DNA of 64,000 nt from Symsagittifera roscoffensis. Taxonomy: Eukaryota; Xenacoelomorpha; Acoela; Convolutidae. The stretch is taken from assembly GCF_963678635.1 (NCBI RefSeq), contig NC_087068.1:8440027-8504026 (forward strand), given 5' to 3'. Below the pieces are notes generated by a model. It made no database searches. It was not told where the DNA came from and saw only the letters and a program-made list of their open reading frames with translations. The first letter of the stretch is position 1; every line of letters begins with the position of its first letter. Position numbers and translations under genes: made by a program. Shown here piece by piece: positions 9,505 through 19,271 of the stretch.

Positions 9505-10638
9505 ACCAAAAAGCTATCAAAAATTGCTACCCAAAAGTCACAAAGTCAGTCTTCACCGACATCATCCCAAGATAACCCAACAACACCTTCAACTACCCAT
9601 AATCCTCAAACATCTACACGAATTTCCTTTCAAGATAACCCATACACTTTTGAAGAATGACACGCTCGTTTATCAGAACCACTAGAACCAGTTCAACGAC
9701 AAGCACCTCTAAGCGAACCAACATATAACTTATACCCAACACTACCACAAGAATTAAGAAGAATAAGAAATCCTAGTCAAAACCAAAATACAGTCGAAAT
9801 AAATAGACAAATTATACATCCTCGACGAAACAGAAATTTTCAAACTCCCCGAGTTCATTTTGACATACCTCAATCCCCATCACAAAACACTCCAGAAAAC
9901 CCCATTGGTACATTACCAGAAACCCCTACGCTTCTTTCACAACGTAGCACCTCAAGCCTACCATCAGATTACTTAGGTTCAACACCAACATCTGAACAAA
10001 TACGTGAAAATCCCTTTAACCCCCCAAACCAGGCATCACGACTACCATATTGGACAACACATTCATTTACACAAGGTGAATTAAATTTAGTCAATGATCC
10101 AATAGATATTTCTACGGATACAACAACATCCTCATCACTACCAGAAACATTATCACTACCATCAACACCATCAATAAGCCAGATTTCACCACCACCTTTT
10201 AACTTAAATTTTCCAAATAATCTCGACGCCAGATATCGAGAACAATCATCAACAAATATCCCTTTAAGACTAGATTGGAATACATTTACAGCCCCTCCAC
10301 CATTATTTGGACAACATCTAGAAAGTAATCGCCTTCACAACTGGGCACTTAATAGATTACAATACCGACAAGACATTCACGACGATATCCGTGATCACAA
10401 TATCCAAATACTCCAACAAAACAGTTTACAATTAAAGTTTGAAATCACAGTTAAATTAAACAACATTACTCAACATCCCTACCCATTAAACCCACCAATT
10501 ATAACAGCCCAATCACTACCACCACCATTTATAAACACTGAAGTAATATATAAATACGACAGATATACCAAAAAGACAATTGGTTACATCACATTTTATA
10601 ACCCATACTCAGGATTATCATACACATGTATATTCTAA
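9505..10638 (+). CDS. ATG-less Pro/Ser/Thr-rich ORF, ~377 codons, one in-frame TGA
   Basis: After a TAG at 9502-9504 the frame stays open to TAA 10636-10638 except for one TGA at 9658-9660; the context 'GAA GAA TGA' could be a mutated Trp codon. I see no in-frame ATG anywhere, so translation would need splicing from an upstream start, frameshifting or a non-ATG start. The N-terminal two-thirds are Pro/Ser/Thr/Gln-rich and disordered. The last ~130 residues look folded, ending in a Tyr/Phe-rich strand-like segment (GYITFYNPYSG). It overlaps the env ATG (10626) by 13 bases in another frame. No family is recognised. Length and lack of stops in AT-rich DNA argue that it was recently coding. Confidence 0.55.
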
Positions 10639-13244
10639 AATTATTAATTTTTCTCCAACTCCTTTTTCTAGTAATCTCAAATCAAAACATAAACCCTTCT
10701 CCCCGCACAGGACCCCAAGATTTATTAGTAACACATTACGATTGTGAAGAAAACGAACAAAAAACACTACACAAGTATGCAATAAATCAAGTATCACAGT
10801 GCGAAACAGAACCCCAAGCCATAGAAACTACAAATGTAATAGCAACACTTTATTCAAAAGACCGAGCAACTACAGTTATAGGATATAAATTCACAGCAAC
10901 ATTTTCTCAAAAGAAAGTACATTGTTCACAAGTCTCAAACGGAAATAAAAACCGACTTGACCATGAATCATTCTACCAGAGTAATATAGAACGACTTTTA
11001 CATCTCAGTCCCGAAGATTGTAAAAACGAGTTACTCCGACTAAACATCACAAAAAATAAAAACACAGATAGAAATTTAGTATATTTCCAAGTTTTTTCAG
11101 ATTCTGTACATCAAGCAGAACTTGAAAGATATCAAGGACATATAAAATTAGATGAAAAATACCCATACAACGGCGCACACGGACGATTAACCTATGACAT
11201 GCACGATAAACACTGGATACCACACATTGGTATAAATGACCCATCAAACTGCAAAGCAGACACAAAAAATAAAGGATACCAAGAAATAATGTTTTTCGAT
11301 TGGAAAATACAACTCGAAAAAATACAACTCACACGAGATTTATCAGACAACACAATGATTTATCAAGGAATTAGATTACCTTGTAAAAACGACCAAGGTT
11401 ATTGCGACCCTACAACAAGAACACAAGCAACAATTGTTTGGTTCCCCGAAGACACATGTACAACATTTCAAGTAGCAAAAATACACGCTCGTATGATAAA
11501 ATTTCACGAAAAATATTTTATACAATCAATACCATATGAACAAGTAAATCCATTACGAAAATTAAGTTCTAATTTTAGAAACATTCATAATATAGAAAAT
11601 AAATTAACACGTTTTCAAATATATCAAGAAACAGAACTTGCATGTAAATACAGAAACCCACTTCACAAAACACAATACTCTGAAATATTAGTTGAATACG
11701 AAAATGGATTCGACATGACCACTGGAAAAATAAAAGTCGACCCATACGCCACAAGTCAACCCCTAAATGAAGGAACATCATATATACCAGTTAATTTTCA
11801 AAAGAATACAGGTCAACCTGGTGGACATTTAAAGCCCCAAGACGATCAAAGCACACGTTTACAAGAACTATCACTAATGAATAGTACATATTTTGGTAAT
11901 ATCCACTATGATATTCACTTAGATATGAAACTAGACTACACGATTAGCCGAATTTTTCAAGAAATGTCACTCTCCGAATTAGAAACACCACACCAACTAT
12001 GCGAATTAGAAAGAACACAAATATTACAATCACTTGCACTAGCAGTATTAAAAATACCCTACGCAGGATATTTACTATCAGGAAATAGATCAAATTTTTT
12101 AGACTATGAAGGAAACATCTTATGGTTTTATACTTGTACTAAAAAAGTATCACCACTATACGTTTTTGAAGATAAACGATGCTATAAAAGAATCCCTATC
12201 TTTTATAAGAATAAAGTACATTTCGTTGACACACTTTCACGAAGAACCTATTTCTGGGATACGGCAGTCCCATGTGGATCAGAAAATAGCCACAACGTAG
12301 TACAACTAAACCCTGATGAAGACAAATATTACCTTCTCACCCCATATCCCACATTAATGCAATCACTCAAAAAATTTTCACCAGAAAGCATTCGCGCTAT
12401 CGCTCGAAACCCAAATATAGACTTACAATCAATAGGAATATACTCAAAATCAGATATTCAACATCACATTAGAACACAACAATTCCAAGAATTATTAACA
12501 CAAATGGACACAATACAAAGACAATCAATTGACCAAAACTTACGCAAACTTGCCGAAACCGCAGGATTTGCTGACATCTATACGCAAGACTATAGCGGAT
12601 ATTTTAAAGACATTAAAGATTATATATATCTAAACGGTGAAAAATACCGTCCCCAAGATATATCACCTATCAATATTTTTAGCTTTGTTACACTCAAGAA
12701 TGAAATTTTTGATTTTCTAGGATGGCCCTACTACATCTTAGAAAAACTGACTATTTTATACGCAATGTTTAACTTTATTGGACTTCTTTTTTCACTCTTA
12801 AAAGGAATCTATAACACATGTGCTATACACACACAAGTCAATAGACAAGCAAGTGTAGCACGCATACTATTTGCAGGATTTTTTGGAATCTTTTCTACAT
12901 CTATAAACAAAATTCTTTTAGACGCACAAATAAAAGAATATAACACAAAAATAGCAACAAGACAGAACACATACGACGAAGAACATAACAATGTAGACAC
13001 AACACCAACAGCACCACAGTTACCACCCCTACCACATAACCATCCATTATCCCTAGTCCCACGTAATTTTCGAAATTTAGCTATAACACATAATCAAAAG
13101 ATTAGACCAACCATATCACAAAGTCCCATCCAACATATAATGCCACACCACTCACAAGATGAAAATACTTATGAACAAATTATAGAACAACCCCATACCA
13201 CCGCTTTTCAGTCTCAAAATAACAATTTTTTTAGCCCACGATGA
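10626..13244 (+). CDS. env-like: envelope-like transmembrane glycoprotein, 872 aa
   Basis: ATG 10626, stop TGA 13242-13244. Residues 1-18 form a clear signal peptide. The long ectodomain carries many Cys and several N-x-S/T sites. Hydrophobic segments occur at about 697-730 and again at about 745-760, followed by a ~110-residue polar, His/Pro/Gln-rich tail. Position after pol and the signal-peptide/membrane-anchor layout fit an env gene. The central Cys-containing block around residues 245-300 (TRTQATIVWFPEDTC, KIHARM) reminds me of the glycoproteins that arthropod gypsy and BEL elements share with chuviruses (Jingchuvirales); this is pattern memory, not a search result. No basic RxK/RR-type cleavage site is obvious. 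The reading frame is intact in this copy. Confidence 0.75.
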   Translation: MYILKLLIFLQLLFLVISNQNINPSPRTGPQDLLVTHYDCEENEQKTLHKYAINQVSQCETEPQAIETTNVIATLYSKDRATTVIGYKFTATFSQKKVHCSQVSNGNKNRLDHESFYQSNIERLLHLSPEDCKNELLRLNITKNKNTDRNLVYFQVFSDSVHQAELERYQGHIKLDEKYPYNGAHGRLTYDMHDKHWIPHIGINDPSNCKADTKNKGYQEIMFFDWKIQLEKIQLTRDLSDNTMIYQGIRLPCKNDQGYCDPTTRTQATIVWFPEDTCTTFQVAKIHARMIKFHEKYFIQSIPYEQVNPLRKLSSNFRNIHNIENKLTRFQIYQETELACKYRNPLHKTQYSEILVEYENGFDMTTGKIKVDPYATSQPLNEGTSYIPVNFQKNTGQPGGHLKPQDDQSTRLQELSLMNSTYFGNIHYDIHLDMKLDYTISRIFQEMSLSELETPHQLCELERTQILQSLALAVLKIPYAGYLLSGNRSNFLDYEGNILWFYTCTKKVSPLYVFEDKRCYKRIPIFYKNKVHFVDTLSRRTYFWDTAVPCGSENSHNVVQLNPDEDKYYLLTPYPTLMQSLKKFSPESIRAIARNPNIDLQSIGIYSKSDIQHHIRTQQFQELLTQMDTIQRQSIDQNLRKLAETAGFADIYTQDYSGYFKDIKDYIYLNGEKYRPQDISPINIFSFVTLKNEIFDFLGWPYYILEKLTILYAMFNFIGLLFSLLKGIYNTCAIHTQVNRQASVARILFAGFFGIFSTSINKILLDAQIKEYNTKIATRQNTYDEEHNNVDTTPTAPQLPPLPHNHPLSLVPRNFRNLAITHNQKIRPTISQSPIQHIMPHHSQDENTYEQIIEQPHTTAFQSQNNNFFSPR

Positions 13245-15049
13245 GCCGACAACTTGGATCCCTACACCGATCAAATTCCCACCCAACCAACCTCACCACT
13301 CCAATCCCAATAATACCACTTTTTGCTTTTCCGCCACCCGATTTCCCCACCAGTAATGTAACATCCGGCATGAATTCCGATACTAATTCACACATCTCAG
13401 TTTTATACTCCATCTCACAACTCAATAAACCGAATATTGAAACCCCCGATGAATTTGCCGACTCTGAACCATCTCCATCAAATAATTTTCACACCAATTC
13501 CTCAAATTTTTCCCAACCCCCTTTTCAACCCATACTACCAAATAACCCTGACCCAACCAATTCTACACCCTCTTATGCTTCCCAAGTCACCCCAACCTAC
13601 TCCTCACTTCACTCAGACCAATCATCTCATTCTCCAGACACCCCCCGAATCTCCCCAGAACTAGATAATTTCATTACCCTACAACAACAACCCTACCACC
13701 TTGACACCCCAACCATAAACCAAATTTCATCCACAATAGATTCATCCAACCCTCCTACCCCTACACCCTCTTCAATTTATACTGAATCATTAGCACCATC
13801 ATCCACAACTACTGAATCTTCACTCAGCACTAATAGAGCTTACCGCACTTTTAAAAGAAAGTTCCCCAACCATCCTTTCCCAGCGAAACCAGGAACAGCC
13901 CGTGAATATATCAACCATCCAAATCACACTAACACAAAAGAATTTTTAGCTATCACCTTACCCTCATTTCCACAATACACCTTAAACACCCCTCACGACA
14001 CTAACGAGACACGTAACTTTGTAGACGAACACGTTTTAATGCCTACCCTTCCTTGGACCTCATATTATCATTTTACTAATCCCCTTTGCTTACCTTTATC
14101 TAACACTCACATCGATATAGAACGAAATAAGGACATGCTATATCGACTCACTACACCACTAACACCTAGACAATTTACTTACATTGGATATAAAAAATCA
14201 CTAAAAACACACACTGCACCCCGAGCAAATGAATATACACTAGAATATTACGATCATAACATCATCAGAACTAACCAAGATCAATTCTTAGACGACGATC
14301 GCTTCGCTAACCCACAAATCACCGAGAAATTTTTCATTAAAACACCATATGTATTTACACTAAATATCTTCGATCGCAAGTTTGACCACATTATTTCAGA
14401 AGCACTAACAGACACACAAGCCTACGAAAGTTTTAAAGAACGCTTCCAAATATTTTCACTAACCTTTCATTTCCTTGCACCACATGAAAGAGATTTGCAC
14501 TGCTCACACGATATTATGTTGCGCACTAAACAAACACACACATATACTTATTATCGTTTCATCCAAAATCACTTTGACCTACACACTCCCTCCAGACATC
14601 CACACCATCGTTTTCAATTCATCAATTCCAAATACACCTCACCATTCTTTCTTAACTTCACATATTGCATTAAAGATACTAACCTTCATGGTATTCTTCG
14701 AAATTATGATCCCATAACCCAAATGTATATCTTTTGTCCCATCACCAAGACCTTCAACGCAGAAGAATCCCGACCCTTCCTCATCCCACACGAGTTTGTA
14801 CAACCTATAGAAATCCCCATTTTAGAATTCATCCATAACACTAAATTCAACCACAAATTATATAATCTAATCCAAAACACACCTTATGAGTTTGCAGTTG
14901 GCACTGAAGAACTAACCACCATTAAGGCACTTCAATTGCTTTGGCCACTGCTTCAAACTAAAAATATCATCCGCATCTTAGCCAAATTACTAACATTTTC
15001 AGATCTCATCCACGACATCTTCCCCCACGGTTTCTTCCCCGACGACTAA
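13241..15049 (+). CDS. 602-aa protein downstream of env, unknown family
   Basis: Starts at ATG 13241, sharing ATGA with the env stop (a 4-base overlap), and ends at TAA 15047-15049. Residues 1-200 are Pro/Ser/Thr/Asn-rich and disordered. Residues about 205-590 look folded: rich in aromatic and His residues, with recurring Pro-Phe and Tyr-rich strands and scattered Cys. The C-terminus is moderately hydrophobic (ALQLLWPLL, IRILAKLLTF). There is no signal peptide or membrane helix at the start. Codon use is more C-rich than in env. The size and intact frame suggest a functional accessory protein of the parent element; translation by termination-reinitiation after env is suggested by the overlap. 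I recognise no relative. Confidence 0.65.
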   Translation: MSRQLGSLHRSNSHPTNLTTPIPIIPLFAFPPPDFPTSNVTSGMNSDTNSHISVLYSISQLNKPNIETPDEFADSEPSPSNNFHTNSSNFSQPPFQPILPNNPDPTNSTPSYASQVTPTYSSLHSDQSSHSPDTPRISPELDNFITLQQQPYHLDTPTINQISSTIDSSNPPTPTPSSIYTESLAPSSTTTESSLSTNRAYRTFKRKFPNHPFPAKPGTAREYINHPNHTNTKEFLAITLPSFPQYTLNTPHDTNETRNFVDEHVLMPTLPWTSYYHFTNPLCLPLSNTHIDIERNKDMLYRLTTPLTPRQFTYIGYKKSLKTHTAPRANEYTLEYYDHNIIRTNQDQFLDDDRFANPQITEKFFIKTPYVFTLNIFDRKFDHIISEALTDTQAYESFKERFQIFSLTFHFLAPHERDLHCSHDIMLRTKQTHTYTYYRFIQNHFDLHTPSRHPHHRFQFINSKYTSPFFLNFTYCIKDTNLHGILRNYDPITQMYIFCPITKTFNAEESRPFLIPHEFVQPIEIPILEFIHNTKFNHKLYNLIQNTPYEFAVGTEELTTIKALQLLWPLLQTKNIIRILAKLLTFSDLIHDIFPHGFFPDD

Positions 15050-16111
15050 CAGGTAAGTATGAATTACACATATTACTAACTAATTTAAATATTAGAAACT
15101 CACCATTCTTTATCCATGTTTTCTTTAGAATTTTAGCCTTCATCCTAGATCATCTGAAAAATTCACAAAAGAAAAATAAAAAATAGCAAACTTCTTCAAA
15201 ACTGTTTAAAACCCTATTAAATTTTTGCACCAACAATTAAATAAATATAATACCAATGCAGTAAATTAATTTATAATTTTTTCCCCCACAAGCAGTAAAT
15301 CTAATAATGATGAAAATTTGTAACTTAATTTCCCCCAAGAACTAGCAGTAAAATTAAAATTCTAAGTAGTAAATTAATAAGAAGCAAATACAGTACTAAC
15401 CTTTTGCTATTTTCATTCACTCGCACAAGAATTCTATCCAAACTCGCACAGCTCGCCCACGAAGAATTGTTTAAAATAATGAATTTGAGTTTCAAGCTTT
15501 CACACTCGATAACTCTAACACAAGATAACACGTTTCAAACTTTCCTTTAACCCGGTTGGAAAGGAATTATATACTAAACAAAACTAACCAATGCAGCTTA
15601 CTAAACACCACAACACATAGCATAACAGTATGACTAAGAAAAGGAAACCAACGGTACCCAAACCGGATTAACCCAGTTTAAAACTGGATAATTTATTCTT
15701 TTGAAGACTATTATAAAGTCTAAGAAAGAAATAATAAAACACAAAAAAGTCGAAAGACAAACCCATACCACAAACAATTTGATTTTTGAAAAAAGGACAC
15801 AACCAACAAAACATAAGAAAAACCACAACAAACCCAACATAAAACGTTGTCACATAACAGGACCTCTCACAAAAACCGCATGCAATCATACTCCCACTCC
15901 TGGCCTAACCCACCAGGAAGGACGTCCTGAGCATGCTCTATAGCCGGCCTAACCCACCGCGCTACATCCACGCTTTGTGACCATACTCCTATTTTTAATA
16001 AGAGCTACTCAAGGGTGAGTAACTCTTCAAAATAACTGAACTAAAACAAAAAGCTTTTGTGAAAACAACTAACTAAAATCATAATTAAAAAATATTAAAC
16101 TAATAAAAGTT
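15050..16111 (+). other. retroelement 3' untranslated region
   Basis: Only short ORFs. Directly after the 602-aa stop codon the sequence reads ACAG|GTAAGTATG (about 15049-15060), a textbook splice donor, and TTTTCTTTAG at about 15120-15129 could be its acceptor (a ~75-base intron). 'gcctaacccacc' is repeated near 15902 and 15947. Purine runs that could serve as a polypurine tract occur near 15633-15645 and 15720-15740, but none is directly followed by a convincing LTR start. Confidence 0.45.
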
Positions 16112-16588
16112 TTATAAAATGTAAATTACATTATGCAATACATAGATCAGAATACAACACCAAGGACGAACATCCAAAGACAAAACGACCCTACTACACT
16201 CGAGAAAGAATGGCCAACTACAATCAATATGCCGCCCACAATCACAACTCAAAGGATTTAGAGTACGACTTGACTTCGCAGAAAAGGACTTCATTGAACT
16301 AGACCAATGACCACCTCGATGTTCAAGTATACGTACAGATCCGAGTAACCAGGCATCCCCTTCACGCACAATCTCCACGCCATTCCCAGACAAGGTCAAA
16401 CACAAAGAAGTTCTCACCAATGAAACAGAAAAACCTGACATAGCCAACCATTCTGAAATCAGATTTGAGTTTGTTGCGAAAACCCAGTCGTTGTCTTGAG
16501 AAGACACAACGATTGAATCTGGGACTTCTCTAATAAGAAAACCCAGAAGAAATAAGATGTTCGCCAAATACCAACGTCCATCATCCAT
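16112..16588 (-). CDS. antisense ORF, 158 aa, signal-like N-terminus, unknown
   Basis: Starts at ATG 16588 (AAAAGATGG, good context) and runs antisense to the retroelement, just inside or within the 3' LTR region. Residues 6-19 form a hydrophobic signal- or anchor-like segment after a short charged start. The middle has regular strand-like hydrophobic patterning and a Cys cluster (CDCGRHIDC at about 115-123), and the end is hydrophobic with CC (144-145). Base composition is more balanced than in the sense ORFs. It could be an antisense accessory gene (retroviruses such as HTLV-1 have one from the 3' LTR), a captured host fragment or a chance ORF. No family is recognised. Confidence 0.4.
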   Translation of the reverse strand: MDDGRWYLANILFLLGFLIREVPDSIVVSSQDNDWVFATNSNLISEWLAMSGFSVSLVRTSLCLTLSGNGVEIVREGDAWLLGSVRILEHRGGHWSSSMKSFSAKSSRTLNPLSCDCGRHIDCSWPFFLECSRVVLSLDVRPWCCILIYVLHNVIYIL

Positions 16589-17050
16589 CTTTTGAATTGC
16601 AGAAAGACTATTCTAAAAAACTCTGTAAAACCCGGATGGGTGGAACCTGATCTAAACTACATTTTATGATTGGATAAATTAGATATTTTACCAATGTAAA
16701 GTATTTAACATTAACCAATCATGATCCATCTAACTAACAATCCACTTATTTGTAAGTGCTGAAATTACTTGTAATTTCAGCACCAGAGAGATTTGAATTT
16801 AACTTAGAAATTAGTTGAACTCTCCCGAGTACTTCAGCAGCCGCAATAAACCAGTATACCCTAGATCTATTGAGCCTAGCAGAGACTAGTTAAACAACCT
16901 GAGACTAGATAGTATAAGAGTAAGATTAGGATCGGTATTAGACTAAGAAGTTGCACGAATCTATCCGGCCGAAAATAAGATAGCGTGACGAGCAGACGGT
17001 GTACCCTATCCGAAATTACTCTATGAGTTATACCCATCGGTCCTAACTCA
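16589..17050 (+). repeat. 3' LTR region (right edge fixed, left edge unknown)
   Basis: The right edge at 17050 is set by identity of 17028-17050 with bases 1-23; the terminal TGAGTTA/TAACTCA (17024-17030 and 17044-17050) is palindromic. AATAAA at 16845-16850 is a likely polyadenylation signal inside the LTR. A perfect hairpin GTGCTGAAATTA-CTTG-TAATTTCAGCAC lies near 16756-16783. Possible TG starts include about 16624 and 16752, but without the other LTR none can be chosen; the LTR may extend further left. Confidence 0.6.
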
Positions 17051-19271
17051 ATATGATCTTTCCCATATGATTCTGTGCTAGCTAATAGTGACCTAGCTAA
17101 AGTAAAGCAAAAACACAACAATAAAAAAACTAAAAACCAAGAAGTAAACGCGAAAAGTCTGACAACTACAACATAATTCAATAGACTGCAAAACCCAGGA
17201 ATTGGTTTTACTGGGACGTTTACCTAATTTCAAAACTATCATGGATTTAAAAAACAAAGGCCATAAAGGGCTGAACAACTGATCAGAAACCTTTTTGCGC
17301 CGTCTAAAGATCGATTTCAATCTAACAGAACATTCGTCAAGACACTGATATTGGGTTGGGGGAGGGATGAATTGCACATGTTTTTAAATGCCAATTGCGT
17401 GCAGTTGTGAGTACGGTGGTGATTTAAATTTTCCTAAAAAAAAATAAAAATCTAAAACGATTTTGTTTAAATTGGGTTGACATTAGACAAGATATGATGA
17501 AAACAGAGCCTGCTCAAAACTTCAGCAGAATTAATATTTTGAGATTCCTATTTATGGTTTTTTAGTCGATCAAAAGTTACACCAAAAGTACTGCATCGAT
17601 TTCTGATTGAAAACATAATGAAAAAAGCCTCTTAGATAGTCCAACAAAGTTTATAAAGGGCATTTTTTCCAAAAAACACCGCAAAACATTTAAAATTTCT
17701 TTTTTCAATCAAAAATTGATATTTTATATTTTTAAAATGACACTTTTTGGCTATTGAACGAATATATATTATACCCTTCTGAAACTTTGTTAGGATACAA
17801 AAGAGCTCACTTTGCAATATTTTTTGAAGAAGTTGATACAGTAGTTTCGGCGCAATTTTTGATTGACTAAAAAATCAAAAGTGCTCGTTTTTGGGTTCAA
17901 ATTTTGGGCTCCATTTATGCAAAATAAAATTCACCATATTGAATCGGCTGAATATGTGAGCAATGTTTATCCTCATCATATTTTCTCTAAAATCAACCTA
18001 ATTTGAGAAACACGCAATTTAAAGTTGAAGTTTCAATTGATTTTCCGGAGAATTTAAATCAGCACTGCTGTTCAGCACAAAGCTCAAATTTGATTGGCTA
18101 AAAAAACAGCTTTTCACAAAGTGAACCAATTCAGTGAACTCTTCCTGGAATGATTTGCCAGGAAGGTCAGGAAGCAAGCAGGGAAATAAAATGCGGTGAC
18201 ATAAGTCCGTGAAATGTCATTTAACGGCAGCACAATTAAGAAACTAAAAGTTTTGTTAGAAAATAGGGAAAATATGAAAAAAGATAATGGTTTTTGAATC
18301 ACATATTTCACTTTCAATATTCCAATGTGTGTTTTGCGGAAATCAACAGTCAAGCGTTGAATTTATTTTTTCAAAATGAATATATTTAATTTAGACTTAT
18401 TTAATACCTTATAATTGATTTTACCTGGTATAAAATGGATTTTGCCGCTTTGCTGTTATCAAGCCCATCGATTGCTTGATAGCCGACGTTTTTTAAACAT
18501 TCTATTTAAAATTCCATTTCTTAGCTTGAAAAACAAGTTTTGGGAGAATATACCTTGGTTAGCTGACATTTACTTTAGAGCAATTTTAGTTGGGCTGAAA
18601 GATATCAAAATTGACGGTTATTGGGGTAAAATTTTTGGTTCCCAATTTCGCGAAATCGCATTTTGATAATTTTGCCGGTTTTCTTTGGATTTTTTTGCGG
18701 CAGTTGGCGCTGGTGCATCAAAATTGAGACTAGACAACATTTTGAAGAAATGTTTGCTCGCATTCGGACGTTATCGTTTTTAATTTACGATAAACAACGC
18801 GTGTTTAGGAACTTTTAAGGGAATTTAGGATTTTAGAGATTTTAGGAACTTTTAAGGACAAAGTAAAAAAATTTTGGGCAAAAAAAAAATTGCGCTCACC
18901 ACTTAATTTTGGAACTGCTATCAAGATTGATACTTAAGTACACAATAGACATTAAAATAAAACACTGAAGTAATAAAAATTAATTAATTTAAAATAGACA
19001 AACCAAAGTGAGCTTTCAAAAATCAACTATACAGAAAAAGCAATAAACTTTATGGAACAATTAGAAAATCATTGCAGTGAAGTAAGACATAATTCATATC
19101 AATGTACAAAAATGCTTCTGAAAAATGTTCAGAAACCTGCAAGTGATGCTAGAAAATAATTTTTTTTTTCAATAATGCTAATTCTGAAGGCTTTTTTCTG
19201 ACATTTCCACAATTAAAATACAATCATGATTCAAACTATTCGCGAATAAAACACAATTTTTGTCGGAAAAC
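17051..19271. other. noncoding DNA flanking the retroelement
   Basis: AT-rich, with short stop-rich ORFs only. It contains poly-A/T tracts and phrases such as 'tttgattggctaaaa' (about 18089) also seen in small repeats at 25.8 and 35.1 kb. I see no exon, RNA gene or complete mobile element. Confidence 0.6.

Larger units (their letters stand above)
1..17050 (+). mobile_element. ~17-kb LTR retroelement (Ty3/gypsy-type, env-bearing, damaged)
   Basis: Bases 1-23 are identical to 17028-17050, which fixes the inner edge of the 5' LTR and the outer edge of the 3' LTR. Between them, in one orientation, are Gag-like, CCHC zinc-knuckle, protease, reverse transcriptase, RNase H, broken integrase and envelope-like coding regions. 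Pol domain order (PR-RT-RH-IN) is that of Metaviridae. Most of the 5' LTR lies outside the window, so LTR length, target-site duplication and age by LTR divergence cannot be read. The element is far longer than typical gypsy elements because of extra ORFs upstream of gag and around env. It is not autonomous: the integrase core is absent and pol has a frameshift. Confidence 0.9.
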
